Both the position numbers and the translations under genes were made by a program. The notes below the pieces were generated by a model, which ran no database searches, was not told where the DNA came from, and worked only from the letters and a program-made list of their open reading frames with translations. A stretch of 58,654 nt of DNA from Planctomycetota bacterium (lineage in GTDB: Bacteria; Planctomycetota; SZUA-567; H5-PLA8). Shown here in pieces: positions 26,201-34,200 of this stretch. The stretch is from NCBI GenBank assembly GCA_026184295.1, contig JAHCJK010000013.1, positions 1-58,654 on the forward strand, given 5' to 3'. Each line of letters opens with the position of its first letter. The first letter of the stretch is position 1.

Positions 26201-26479
26201 ATCAAGCCCGCCTACGACAGCATGCGCTCCAAGGCGCAGGAACTCGCCCAGCTGTACGTCCAGCTCTCCGGCAACTTCGCGGGCAAGGCGGCCAGCGCGG
26301 CCAAACCGAAGGCGAACATTGGCGGTATCGTAGGCGGCTACGGCGGGCGCAGCTTCGGCGGCCTGGGCGCGAGCGGCGACGTCGGCGACAACCAGAAACA
26401 CGCCGGCATCTACAAGACCACCTCCGAAACGCTCGGACGTGCCGCCGAAGAGACCCGGCGCTACTCGATCAGCGAGTAA
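23279..26479 (+). CDS. Membrane Ser/Thr protein kinase (PknB-type) with C-terminal TPRs
   Basis: This is a 1066-residue receptor-like kinase. The Hanks-type kinase domain is residues about 10-275 and has every key element: GQGGMG loop (20-25), catalytic K42, HRD at 134-136, DFG at 154-156, and GTPAYMSPEQ. A Pro/Gly/Thr-rich linker leads to one membrane helix (about 378-402). The rest is exported and consists of many TPR-like helix pairs (for example AVAAYDEALAI and DWKAAYDAYAKAAQL), ending in a Gly-rich patch. It probably phosphorylates cytoplasmic targets in response to an envelope signal read by the TPRs. Such large TPR kinases are common in Planctomycetota. Start ATG 23279 matches the family N-terminus; no phosphatase gene is adjacent. 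Confidence 0.92.
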   Translation: MSMDNLPSVIGNCRLVSKLGQGGMGAVYRATHETLGREVAIKMLPPEFTQNKEYVQRFLREARAAAHLKHANVVQVYDAGEQSGRYYIAMEFVDGISLAALLKERGPIPEAEALRLMIQAAHGLAAAHALGLVHRDIKPENLMLGKDGVLKVADFGLVTAIAKDEHLTQDGAMLGTPAYMSPEQCEGLPADGRSDIYSLGATFFRLITGTAPYSASTPIGILFKHKHDPVPDPRTINAAVSEPTAQLLVKMMAKQQADRFQSAAELAAVAESIVKGDAPAIQAPVGYASSPSGASGSGVAVTAGTGGVGLRSAPTQAYTPAPGEVPTMVHGATPPGAQVYTPTGMQAVTPGPMGPTVVSGGFPVVPGTTIIQAAPRSNAPLVVIAAILFLAMLGGGAYYGLVLYPKGQIEQAMRTAQDQRMTKQHEGAIQTLEAAFAKYPEAKELKTTRDAIEAEWLEGRVKQQMDAALAARDLGKYEDAVAAYDEALAIESKGKNLPTFTANAQLPGLKKKSEDLRDFTKFMDIGSAAEKEQRFADAVGAYNEAARFEAKPGREAATGATRASFNGLLADAAKLEKEMNFPAALEAANKAAELKFEDVTKLQDRLKRNIQHDKLVADGETEEKGGNLRPAAEKFKQAAEFASNDSAGDALRARAKDLSTKADYNEAMAKGQDALKGADWAGADAAFKEALAAFPKDEGAMKGLRRSEAGKAAALGAAAVKERDWKAAYDAYAKAAQLDADQPDYARRSLEAAAQVKTIADLTASAREMEKNRDWEKAAQAFAQLAQVDGPQSLAHEQRAKNALFEKEMDKVQDLYKAGSYEAALQAAQKAMPLDPTGGQKAKAQIDMIQTKLNLKNAAQQREQTIESATKLVQDGKLSAAVAVLSDALRADPNDNQLMTLKVSLEDVGAIEKAYARLEEIRLDAIAAIDMGLTCDKDDKKMNAWRASVDEWKDKLASGRMSARSAWMERKFDNIKPAYDSMRSKAQELAQLYVQLSGNFAGKAASAAKPKANIGGIVGGYGGRSFGGLGASGDVGDNQKHAGIYKTTSETLGRAAEETRRYSISE

Positions 26480-26498
26480 CCTCGCGCGCACCCAAAGA

Positions 26499-26535
26499 AA
26501 ACGCCCCGGGGCGCAGGCCTTCGGGGCGTTTTTAT
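26499..26535. terminator. Bidirectional terminator between kinase and flagellar block
   Basis: AAACGCCCCG (26499-26508) pairs with CGGGGCGTTT (26522-26531) across a 13-base loop, with T-runs on both strands. It serves the rightward kinase gene and the leftward fliS/fliT-like transcript that ends at 26559. Confidence 0.85.
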
Positions 26536-26558
26536 TGATGATCGACCGTCCGAGCGGC

Positions 26559-26927
26559 TCAGGCTTCCAGCGCGACCGGGTGGTGCTCGGTCTCGTGCGC
26601 GTAGGCGTCGGAGAGGCGGCCCAGGTTGGTGCGGGTGGCGTTTACGACCGCAAGCTCCCGGCGGATGTGATCGCAGACGTGGTTCAGCTTGTCGCGGACG
26701 TGCCCTTCGGATTTTACGGCCGGCGCGAGGATGTCGTTGATGCGCGCGAGGCCCAGGTCCTGCTTGGCCTGCGGCAAAAAGGCCTGGAGTTCGCGCACGG
26801 CCTGGAAGTAGCCGTCGAGCAGCGCGTGCCAGACGGGCTCGTCGCTGTCCTCCGCGCTCTCGCAGATCTTCTCCGCGTTCAGCACGACCATGCCGGCCAA
26901 GCGAGCGAGTTCGTTGGATGTGTTCAT
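26559..26927 (-). CDS. FliT-like flagellar chaperone candidate
   Basis: This is a 122-residue, all-helical small protein encoded right after fliS (23-base gap). That is the usual place of fliT, the export chaperone of the cap protein FliD. Sequence identity to FliT cannot be judged by eye: it also resembles FlgN-type helical proteins (ELARLAGMVVLNAEKI, VRDKLNHVCDHIRREL). Start ATG 26927 is chosen for the AGGGAC-type site upstream; the longer frame has arginine-rich, non-protein-like residues. It is the last gene of the flagellar/sugar region. Confidence 0.5.
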   Translation of the reverse strand: MNTSNELARLAGMVVLNAEKICESAEDSDEPVWHALLDGYFQAVRELQAFLPQAKQDLGLARINDILAPAVKSEGHVRDKLNHVCDHIRRELAVVNATRTNLGRLSDAYAHETEHHPVALEA

Positions 26928-26950
26928 GGCGGCGTCCCTGGCCCGTGCCT

Positions 26951-27388
26951 TCAGGCCACCAGAATTCCGCCCTTCTCGTACGACCCGCTCGCCGCGCCTT
27001 CGGGCGGCGCATCGGCCTGCAGGACGTTGCCCCATCCTTCGTGAAGCTCGGCCAGGAGCGCGAGGACTTCGCGCGCGCTGGCGGGGTTGCGGAGGTCGAT
27101 CGCTTCCTTGAGGCGGTAGTTCATGTATTCGTAGATGCGCTGGAGGTTGCGGGCCAGTTCGCCGCCGTCCTTCAGGTTCAGGCTGCGCGCGAGTTCGACG
27201 ACGATCTGCTGCGCGTGGACGATCAGGCGGATGGCTTCGGCCTGCGAGCGCATCTCGCCGTCCAGCGCGTGCTGCTCCAGCGCCTGGGCGAGGTCGCGGC
27301 GCGCGCGGCTGAAAAGCAGATCGATCAGTTTGGCGGGCGAGGCGTCCTGTACCTGCTGCTCGACGTAGTTAGACAGATCCTCGTACAT
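26951..27388 (-). CDS. fliS: Flagellin export chaperone FliS
   Basis: FliS binds newly made flagellin and keeps it unfolded for export. This 145-residue protein shows the family pattern: an N-terminal YVEQQVQDASPAKLIDLLF segment, then QALEQHALDGE, QIVVELARSLNLKDGGELARNL and YEYMNYRLKEA in a four-helix bundle. The C-terminal 20 residues are a Gly/Ala tail. Start ATG 27388 has AAAGGAG at the right distance. It follows fliD by 54 bases, in the classic fliD-fliS order. Confidence 0.93.
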   Translation of the reverse strand: MYEDLSNYVEQQVQDASPAKLIDLLFSRARRDLAQALEQHALDGEMRSQAEAIRLIVHAQQIVVELARSLNLKDGGELARNLQRIYEYMNYRLKEAIDLRNPASAREVLALLAELHEGWGNVLQADAPPEGAASGSYEKGGILVA

Positions 27389-27442
27389 GGTCCTGCTCCT
27401 TTCGCCTTCCGTGGCGGCAACGCCTTCCCTGGGCGTTTGCGT

Positions 27443-29179
27443 TTACAGCAGCGTGCTGTTCAGGGCGCTCAACGCCGCCGAGACGCCAGCGGTGTTGAGG
27501 TTCGACAGCGCGCGTTCCATCGCGTTGAACTGATTCTTGAGATGCTGTTCCTTCAGGTCGAGGTTTCGGTTGAACCGCGTGATCGAAGCGTTGATGCGCT
27601 TGAGCGACGGCTCCATGTTGTTCGGCTTTTCGGCGATCGGGCCGCTGCCGAAGTTCGTCTGCGCGTCCACAAAACCGACCACGCGCGTCATGACGCCGTT
27701 GGCCGCGTCCGCGAGGATGCTCTTGAAGTTGCCGGGAGCATTCTCCAGCGCTTCGGAGAACTTGGCCGAGTCGAAACTCAGGGTCGCTTCGCTGCCCGTC
27801 GTGCCGACGCCGATGCCCGCCAGCGTGGTGACGCCGCTCGCGATGCCGGCCACCGATCCGCCTACGACCTCGCGCAGCGTCTGCCGGATGCTGCGGACGT
27901 CCTGCTGCCCGTACAGCGGTCCCTGCACGGCGTCCTTGCCCGTGCCGGTGACCTTGGTCTTGTCGGTGATGAACTTCATCAGATCGTTGTAGGCATTGAC
28001 GAACGACTGCATCTTGTCCACGACGGCCTGGTTGTCGGTGGTGACGGAGACGTCGGCGCTGCCCGAGTCGGACTTCAGGGTCAGAGTCAGGCCCGGCACG
28101 CCGGTCTCGGCCTCGGTAAAGACGTCGTCCGCGCTCGTGATCGGCTGGTTGTTGTTGAAGCCGTCCACTGTGATGCGCGCGTTGGAACCCAGCGTCGCGC
28201 TGCCGCCCAGGCCCAGCGCCGCCACAAAATTGCCCGAGCCGCCCGCGTCGGTGGCGCTGATGCCGCTCGTGCCGCCCGATTTGTTGGTCAGCACCACTCG
28301 GTCGAGCGACTTGTCGTAGGTGGCGGTGACGCCGGCCGCGGAGTTGTTGATGCGCGTGAGCACGGCGGAAAGCGAATCGGTGCTCGCGTTGTAGTCGATC
28401 GCGACGCCGTTGACGAAGAATTGCCCCGCGCCGGAGCCGCCGTCGGTCACCGCGGTGCGCGCGCGCAGGCCGTTGCTGCCGTCGTTCATCGTGGCCGAAA
28501 CGTTCAGACCGCCCAGCGCCGAAGAGCTGGTAATCGAGTTCGACGTGCCGTCGGCCTGGAGGTGCAGAAGCGAGAGCGTGTTGCTCGTGTCCGCGCCCGA
28601 CCCCAGCGAAATGTTCGCGCCGCTTGAGAGCGTGAACTTGTCGGTCATCGAGTCGTAGCTCGCGGTCACACCCGCGCCGGAGGTATTGATCTTGTTCACC
28701 ACGTCGTCGAGCGTGTCGGTCGCGGCGACAGTGATCTGCGTGCTGTTGATGGTAAAGGCGCCGGCCGCGAACGTGGGGCCCAGCGACGCGCCGTCGTTGA
28801 GCGCCTTCGTGGCGTCCACGCTCAGGCCGACGTCCGAGGTTCCGTTGAGCACGCTCTTGGTGGAGCGGTTGAGGATCGTGACGTGGTAGTTGCCTTCCAC
28901 CGCCGACGTGGAGGCCGCGACGTCGAACTTGGTCTTGTCGGAGGCTTCGCCCTTGTACGAGATCAGGCTGCCGAGCGTGTTCAGCTTCTTGGCCGCCGTG
29001 CGAAGGGACGAGAGTTTGGAGTCGAAGGAACGGTACGCGTCCTGGCGGGAAAGCAGCGTGGCCTTTTGCGTGTTCAGGCGGTTCAGGCCCTGGCGCTCGA
29101 TGGCCATCAATTGCGAGATGATGCTGTTGGTGTCCAGCCCGCTGTTGATGCCTGAGATGTTGATCGGCGCAATGCTCAT
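27443..29179 (-). CDS. fliD: Flagellar filament cap protein FliD
   Basis: FliD (HAP2) caps the growing filament and helps flagellin polymerise. This 578-residue protein opens with ISGINSGLDTNSIISQLMAIE, typical of the FliD N-terminus. It has repeated beta-rich DGxNNNQPITSADD-type domains in the middle and the coiled C-terminus (LKRINASITRFNRNLDLKEQHLK) that enters the filament. Start ATG 29179 has CAGGAG upstream. A sigma28-like promoter is at 29228-29254. Downstream are fliS and a fliT-like gene. Confidence 0.95.
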   Translation of the reverse strand: MSIAPINISGINSGLDTNSIISQLMAIERQGLNRLNTQKATLLSRQDAYRSFDSKLSSLRTAAKKLNTLGSLISYKGEASDKTKFDVAASTSAVEGNYHVTILNRSTKSVLNGTSDVGLSVDATKALNDGASLGPTFAAGAFTINSTQITVAATDTLDDVVNKINTSGAGVTASYDSMTDKFTLSSGANISLGSGADTSNTLSLLHLQADGTSNSITSSSALGGLNVSATMNDGSNGLRARTAVTDGGSGAGQFFVNGVAIDYNASTDSLSAVLTRINNSAAGVTATYDKSLDRVVLTNKSGGTSGISATDAGGSGNFVAALGLGGSATLGSNARITVDGFNNNQPITSADDVFTEAETGVPGLTLTLKSDSGSADVSVTTDNQAVVDKMQSFVNAYNDLMKFITDKTKVTGTGKDAVQGPLYGQQDVRSIRQTLREVVGGSVAGIASGVTTLAGIGVGTTGSEATLSFDSAKFSEALENAPGNFKSILADAANGVMTRVVGFVDAQTNFGSGPIAEKPNNMEPSLKRINASITRFNRNLDLKEQHLKNQFNAMERALSNLNTAGVSAALSALNSTLL

Positions 29180-29227
29180 CCCGATTGCTCCTGAAACTCG
29201 TGCCTGCGTTCGCGGTCCTCTACCGTC

Positions 29228-29254
29228 CTATCGGTCGGCACGGAGCGGAGTTGA
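29228..29254 (-). promoter_or_regulatory. Candidate sigma28 (FliA) promoter for fliD
   Basis: On the minus strand TCAACTCC, an exact 11-base spacer and ACCGATAG match TAAAGTTT-N11-GCCGATAA in part (-10 six of eight, -35 three of eight). It lies 49 bases before the fliD start. An flgM gene in the window implies that sigma28 exists. Confidence 0.4.
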
Positions 29255-29331
29255 CGCTTGTCGTGAACTTTTTTCCTCTTCGCGCCGAACCCCGCGCGAA
29301 CGAGACCACCGTCGGAACGTACGCACGAGGC

Positions 29332-29411
29332 GGGCCGAACGGAAAATTTTCGAAGCTCCTGCCCATGCGGCGGTTGGAAGAGCACGGCGGGCCGAGCGGC
29401 AAAATTTGCCG
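29332..29411 (-). repeat. Paired operator-like repeats upstream of fliD
   Basis: Two copies of GGGCCGA-x-CGG followed by a small A/T palindrome (GAAAATTTTC at 29342-29351; GGCAAAATTTGCC at 29399-29411) lie 57 bases apart. They lie between legC and fliD, upstream of the candidate promoter. Confidence 0.4.
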
Positions 29412-29439
29412 AGCGTTTCTTCCGCTCCCGGCAATCGGT

Positions 29440-30618
29440 TCACGAAGCCGCCGAAGAAGACGCCGCGCAGGCGCCCGCGACCTGCCGCACGGCTTCGATG
29501 ACGCGCGCTTGGTCTTCCGACGTCAGCGACGAAGAACACGGCAGCGTCACGATGCGCCGCCAGAAGCGGTCCGTCACGCCCGTCAGGCTGGCCGGCGCGG
29601 AGGCGTACGGCGGTTGCTGGTCGATCGGCTTCCAGAACCCGCGCGCTTCGACGCCCAGGCGCCCGAGTTCTTCGCAGAAGGCCTTTGTGCCCATCGGCAA
29701 GTGCTCGTCCAGCGATACGCCCGAATACCAGCCGCTGCCGCGGCCCTTGGCGGCACGCGGAAAGGCCTTCAACCCCGGCGTGCGGGCCAGCGCGCGGTCG
29801 TAGCGGTCGCGGATGGCGCGCTTCAGCGCGACGAATTCCGCCAGGCGTTCCATCTGCGCGCAGCCGACGGCGGCTTGCAGGTTCGTCATGCGGTAGTTGT
29901 AGCCGACGCGGTCGTGGTGGTACTCCGTGCCCACGCGCGCCTGCGTCGAGACGTGCTTGAGCGCGGCCAGCCGCGCGGGGTCGGGCCCCACGATGGCGCC
30001 GCCGCCGCCGGCCGTCACGGTCTTGTTCCCGTTGAACGAAAAGACGGTGAAGTCGGCCCACGGGCCCAGCGGCTGCCCGCGGTACTCGGCGCCCGCCGCG
30101 CCGGCCGCGTCGGCGACGAGCGGCAGGCCGAAAGCGCGCGCGATCTCGCCCAGCGCGTCCATCTCGGCGGGTTCGCCCATCGCGTACACGGCCACGATGG
30201 CCGCGACGCGCCGGCCCGTGGCCAGGTGCACCAGCCGCGCGCCTTCGCGCCGCGTCTCTTCGCGCAGGACGGTGCGCAGCAGCACCGGGTCCAGGTTCCA
30301 GTCGCGCTCGGCGACATCCACGATCCACGGTTGCGCGCCGGCGTGCGCCACGGCGTTCGCGGTGCCGATGAAGGTGAACGCGGGCACGATCACCAGATCG
30401 TCGCGCCCGACGCCCGCGCCGATCAGCGCCAGATGCAGCGCGGACGTTCCCGAGGCCGTGGCGACGGCGCGTGCGACGCCCGCGGATTCGGCCACGAGTT
30501 TCTCGAAGCGTTCGACGAACGGTCCCACCGACGAGACGAACCCGGTGGAGACGCATTCCTGTAGGTAGCGCGCCTCGTTGCCGTCCAGGCGCGGGATGCA
30601 GAGCGGAATCTTGGTCAT
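29440..30618 (-). CDS. legC: DegT/DnrJ/EryC1-family aminotransferase, LegC-type
   Basis: This PLP enzyme (392 residues) adds the C4 amino group to the 4-keto-6-deoxy-amino-sugar nucleotide made by LegB. The PLP-binding lysine is K199 in FNGNKTVTAGGGG and the cofactor aspartate is D170. The start IPLCIPRLDGNEARYLQECV and the GFVSSVGPFVERFE line are typical of the LegC/PglE subgroup. Its ATG overlaps the legB stop (ATGA), so the two are coupled. The frame is open 232 codons further 5', but that part overlaps legB and is not a domain. It belongs to the legionaminic acid block that feeds flagellin glycosylation. Confidence 0.9.
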   Translation of the reverse strand: MTKIPLCIPRLDGNEARYLQECVSTGFVSSVGPFVERFEKLVAESAGVARAVATASGTSALHLALIGAGVGRDDLVIVPAFTFIGTANAVAHAGAQPWIVDVAERDWNLDPVLLRTVLREETRREGARLVHLATGRRVAAIVAVYAMGEPAEMDALGEIARAFGLPLVADAAGAAGAEYRGQPLGPWADFTVFSFNGNKTVTAGGGGAIVGPDPARLAALKHVSTQARVGTEYHHDRVGYNYRMTNLQAAVGCAQMERLAEFVALKRAIRDRYDRALARTPGLKAFPRAAKGRGSGWYSGVSLDEHLPMGTKAFCEELGRLGVEARGFWKPIDQQPPYASAPASLTGVTDRFWRRIVTLPCSSSLTSEDQARVIEAVRQVAGACAASSSAAS

Positions 30619-31895
30619 CACATTTTCTCGTCCAGGGACGCGCCTTTCTCGATGTGTTCGAAATCGGGGATCAGCTTGCCGAGCGTCGCGACGAAGTCGC
30701 CCTTGCCGGGCAGGCGTTCGGCGCCGTTGCAGTAGTGCGCGACGAAGCCGAGCAGTTCTTCCAGCGCCGCGGGGTCGAACGAGCAGGCGGAAATCGCCTG
30801 CGCCGACCGCAAATCCACTTCTTCGGGCGTCTCGCCGGGCGCGACGAACTCTTCGATCTCTTTTTCGCCGCTCGTCGCCGAAGGCGTCAGCACCACGGGG
30901 TAGCGGCGAGCGGCGGCCTCGCGTTCCACGCTGGCCTTCGCGGCGGCCTCGTCGTGGTACGGCACGGGTTCGAAGCCGAACGAACGCAGCACCACGTCCG
31001 CGACGGAACCGAAATCCACGAGATCGTTCTCGGGGGAGAGGCGCGGGACCAGCAGGTGCTTGTGGGGGCAGGCGAGCGACGCGAGCACGCACAGTTGCCC
31101 GGCCTCCTGCGGCGAGACCAGGTAGCGGCGGACGTCGCTGGGACCCGCGAGCGGCTGGCGTTTTTCCAGGCGCTGCAGGAATCCCCAGGGCAGGCTGCCG
31201 TCGCTGAAGGCCACGTTCGCGAAGCGCGTCGTGGTCATGCGCGGCAGCGGCGGGAGCTTCGCGCCCGCCTTCACGCCCAGCACGCCGGGAAAGTCGGCAT
31301 GCGTGTGCGCCCACAGCAGCATCTCCATCGCGCGTTTCGACGCGCCCATCAGGCTGACGGGGTGCGCGGCCTTGTCCGTCGAGACGAAGAAGACGCCCGA
31401 ACCGCCGTGCCCGAGCGCGCGCAGCGCACAGAGGAAGTGGTGCGCCTTGACGAGGTTGACTTCGAGCATGCGCAGCAGCGAAAAGGCGTCGCGCTCGGAA
31501 CGGACGTGCTTGAGCGCCGCGAAGCTGAGCACCACGTCCTGCTGCGGCAGGCTGGCGAGGAAGTGGCGCGCCAGCGGGCTGCCGTAATCGAGCGGCTCGA
31601 ACTTGAGTTCGCCCTGGAAGGCCTGCTCGCGCGAACGGATCGCGCGGATCAGTTCGGCCAGGTTGTTCTCGCTCGTGTCGAGCACCGTCAGGGCCGCGGG
31701 TTCGAAGCGCAGCAGTTCCATGATGGTCGCGGACCCGATCGAGCCCGCGCCGCCGGCCACGAGCATGCGGCGGCCGGTCACGGCTTCCTTGATCTGGTGG
31801 CGGCGCGCGGCCAGGTCTTCCTCGAACAGGCCGACGGGACGGCCGGTGATCTCGCGGGTGATCGCTTCGATGCGGGGCGTAAGGCAGAGCGGCAT
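30618..31895 (-). CDS. legB: UDP/GDP-amino-sugar 4,6-dehydratase, LegB-type (Polysacc_synt_2)
   Basis: This 425-residue short-chain dehydrogenase-type enzyme removes water from an activated N-acetyl amino sugar to give the 4-keto-6-deoxy form. It has the NAD loop GGAGSIGS (48-55), the catalytic T173-D-K175, and M183 where classical dehydratases carry Tyr. That Met is the PglF-type signature, which goes with retention of configuration; PseB/FlaA1 (inverting) have Tyr. So the context favours legionaminic over pseudaminic acid. Residues 1-40 and about 100 C-terminal residues extend beyond the core. Ribosome site AAGGAG precedes ATG 31895. Confidence 0.85.
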   Translation of the reverse strand: MPLCLTPRIEAITREITGRPVGLFEEDLAARRHQIKEAVTGRRMLVAGGAGSIGSATIMELLRFEPAALTVLDTSENNLAELIRAIRSREQAFQGELKFEPLDYGSPLARHFLASLPQQDVVLSFAALKHVRSERDAFSLLRMLEVNLVKAHHFLCALRALGHGGSGVFFVSTDKAAHPVSLMGASKRAMEMLLWAHTHADFPGVLGVKAGAKLPPLPRMTTTRFANVAFSDGSLPWGFLQRLEKRQPLAGPSDVRRYLVSPQEAGQLCVLASLACPHKHLLVPRLSPENDLVDFGSVADVVLRSFGFEPVPYHDEAAAKASVEREAAARRYPVVLTPSATSGEKEIEEFVAPGETPEEVDLRSAQAISACSFDPAALEELLGFVAHYCNGAERLPGKGDFVATLGKLIPDFEHIEKGASLDEKM

Positions 31896-31906
31896 GGCGT
31901 GGCTCC

Positions 31907-33022
31907 TTAGCCGGCGACGCGCGCGGGCGGCAGGCTTCGCGCCGCGCCCTGGCGGATCGCGCTGGCTTCGTTGTCGCAGAGCACCTGCACGCGGTTGAAC
32001 TCCTCGGGCAGGCCGACGTCGGACCAGTATTCCTGCAGGTGGTACGCGCCCACCGGCTGCTGCGTTTTAAGGCAGTGGTTGAAAAGATCGGTGATCGGAT
32101 ACGCGCGGTCCTTGGGAATTAAATCGATCGCGTCGGGCCCGATCGCATAAATGCCGGCGTTGATGAAATAGTTGAGGCTCGGTTTTTCGACGAGCTTGGC
32201 CACGCGCTGGTCGTCCAGTTCCGCGACGCCGAAAGGCACGGTGACTTTGTGCGAGCGCACCGCCATCGTGGCCGCGAAGCCGCCTTCGTCGTGGAACGCG
32301 AGCATGCGCGAGACGTTGATGCCGGTGATCAGGTCGCCGTTCATCACCACGACGGGATGCGTGGGGCGTTCGGGCAGCAGCGCCAGCGCGCCGCCGGTGC
32401 CGAGCGGGCGGGTCTCGTGGAGGTACTCGATCTTGCAGAAGAAGCGGCTGCCGTCGCCGAAGTGGTCTTCGATCATGCGGCCGTAGTGGTTCACCGAGAT
32501 GAAGATGCGGCGGATGCCGTGGCCGACGAGCAATTGGACGATGCGTTCCAGGATCGGGCGGTCGCCGACGGGCAGCATCGGCTTGGGGATCGCGTGAGTC
32601 AGTTCGCCCAGGCGTTCGCCTTTGCCGCCGGCCATGATCACGGCCCAGTTTTCCTTGCGCTGGCCCATCAGCGAACCGTGCAGCGTGTGCAGGTCGGTCA
32701 CGCGTCCGAACGCGTCCACGACCGGCAGCGCCTTGATGCCCTTCTCGACCATGATCTGCACGGCTTCCGTGCGCCCCTGGTTCGCGGGCAGCGCGGTGAA
32801 GAGCCGGTTGCCGACGTCGGCGACGGGGCGGTCGAGCGAGAAACCGTTGATGAGCGCGCGGCGGATATCGCCGTCGGTGACGACCGCGAGCAGGCGCTTG
32901 GCCGAATCGCAGACCAGGGCCACTTCCATGCCGCAGCGGTCGATGGTCTTCATCGCGTCGAGGATCGTCTGTTCGGGCTTCAGCAGAAGCGCGTCCAGGT
33001 CCACGTTGTTCAGGGCACGCAC
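31907..33022 (-). CDS. ptmE: CBS-domain sugar nucleotidyltransferase, PtmE-type
   Basis: This 371-residue protein has two CBS repeats (about 14-120) followed by an NTP-transferase domain starting with the signature AGGKGERL (131-138) and PKPMLPVGDRPIL. In Campylobacter, PtmE makes GDP-glucosamine, the start of the GDP-linked legionaminic route; that enzyme has the same CBS-plus-transferase build. The CBS pair may sense adenosine nucleotides. Start is GTG 33022 behind AAGGAGG (seven bases); it overlaps the end of the epimerase gene upstream by 13 bases. The nucleotide used (GDP or UDP) cannot be read from sequence. Confidence 0.85.
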   Translation of the reverse strand: MRALNNVDLDALLLKPEQTILDAMKTIDRCGMEVALVCDSAKRLLAVVTDGDIRRALINGFSLDRPVADVGNRLFTALPANQGRTEAVQIMVEKGIKALPVVDAFGRVTDLHTLHGSLMGQRKENWAVIMAGGKGERLGELTHAIPKPMLPVGDRPILERIVQLLVGHGIRRIFISVNHYGRMIEDHFGDGSRFFCKIEYLHETRPLGTGGALALLPERPTHPVVVMNGDLITGINVSRMLAFHDEGGFAATMAVRSHKVTVPFGVAELDDQRVAKLVEKPSLNYFINAGIYAIGPDAIDLIPKDRAYPITDLFNHCLKTQQPVGAYHLQEYWSDVGLPEEFNRVQVLCDNEASAIRQGAARSLPPARVAG

Positions 33023-34200
33023 GGGGCCACCTCCTTCCCGATCATGGGAACCGGCAACTTCTCGAGGCGCGCGGCGCGGGATTCCTTGGCGAAGGCTTCC
33101 AGCGACGCCAATATGCGTTCGGCCGCGTGCCCATCGCCCAGGCTCGTCGCGCGCGGTTCGCGCGGGTACTCGGCGTGCCGCGAAAGCGCGCCGGCCAGCG
33201 CCGCGGCGATCTGTTCCGCATCGGCTTCGACGTCGAAGACCTCGCCGATGCGCAGACGGCCCTTCTGGCGGTCGCCGACGTTCACGACCGGCAGCCCGAA
33301 GCTGGGCGCTTCCAGCAGGCCGCTGGAACTGTTGCCGACCATCGCGGCCGCGCGGGCCATCAGCGAGAAGTAGCGCTGGCTGCCGAGGGCGTTCACCCAC
33401 ACGAAACGCTGGTCGCCGTCCGCGATGCGGCGCATGCGCGCGTCGATGGCCTGGCCGCCGGTATCGCAGTTGGGCGCGGTGACGACGACGGTGGCTTCCG
33501 CCTGGCCGGCGAGTCCGCGCAGCACGCCTTCGATGACGGCGGCGGCTTCGTCTTCGGGGCCGATGCGTCCCAGAGTCGCGGGGTGATGAGTGACCAGCAC
33601 CAGCGGGCTGCCGAGGGCTTTAAGCCCCAGGCTGCGCGCCAGTTTGAAGCCGTCGAGGCGCGGGTCGGTCCAGAGCCGGTCGAGCGCGGGCGCGCCGGAG
33701 ACGACCACGCGTTCGGGGCGTTCGCCCATGGCTGCGATGCGGCGTGCGTAATCGGCGTGGGCGACGAAATGGAGGTGCGAGAGCTTGGTGATTGCATGGC
33801 GGCAGGCGTTGTCGATCGCGCCGGCGGATTCTTCGCCGCCGTGCAGATGAATGATGGGCAGCGCCAGGCAGGCCGCCGCCAGCGCGGCGCCCAGGGTTTC
33901 GGTGCGGTCGCCCGCAATCAAAAGGGCGTCGGCGCGCAGGCGTTCCAGCGAACCGGCCAGCAGCGTGGCGGTCAGGCCCGCGGCCTGCGCGACGGCCCGC
34001 GGGCGGTCGCCGGCGGGCAACGTCTCGACGTATTCGTCCACGCGCAGGCCTTCGAGTTCGCGGGGGATTTCGCCGCGGCCGTGCATCCCGCCGGCGATCA
34101 CGACGGCTTCGACGAGGCCCGAGCGCGCCGCGGCGTGCGCGACGGGCCCGAGGATGCCCCAGTCCTGGCGTCCGGAGGTGAAGAAGGCGACGCGCATCAT
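33010..34200 (-). CDS. legG: NeuC/LegG-type hydrolysing UDP-sugar 2-epimerase
   Basis: This 396-residue GT-B-fold enzyme releases the nucleotide and inverts C2 of the 2,4-diacetamido sugar, giving the free sugar for condensation with PEP. Motifs seen: GDRTETLGAA (about 98-107), HLHGGEESAGAIDN, the HxPAT loop, and GNSSSGLLEAPSFGLPVVNVGDRQKGR in the C-terminal half. The ATGATG start (34200) straddles the TGA of the neuA-neuB fusion, so translation is coupled. The frame is open far upstream in the other gene's shadow, which is not part of the protein. Confidence 0.88.
   Translation of the reverse strand: MMRVAFFTSGRQDWGILGPVAHAAARSGLVEAVVIAGGMHGRGEIPRELEGLRVDEYVETLPAGDRPRAVAQAAGLTATLLAGSLERLRADALLIAGDRTETLGAALAAACLALPIIHLHGGEESAGAIDNACRHAITKLSHLHFVAHADYARRIAAMGERPERVVVSGAPALDRLWTDPRLDGFKLARSLGLKALGSPLVLVTHHPATLGRIGPEDEAAAVIEGVLRGLAGQAEATVVVTAPNCDTGGQAIDARMRRIADGDQRFVWVNALGSQRYFSLMARAAAMVGNSSSGLLEAPSFGLPVVNVGDRQKGRLRIGEVFDVEADAEQIAAALAGALSRHAEYPREPRATSLGDGHAAERILASLEAFAKESRAARLEKLPVPMIGKEVAPCVP

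Noticed and set aside
22979..26491. A 1170-codon minus-strand frame
   Set aside because: It is antisense to the Ser/Thr kinase, whose Hanks motifs are complete.
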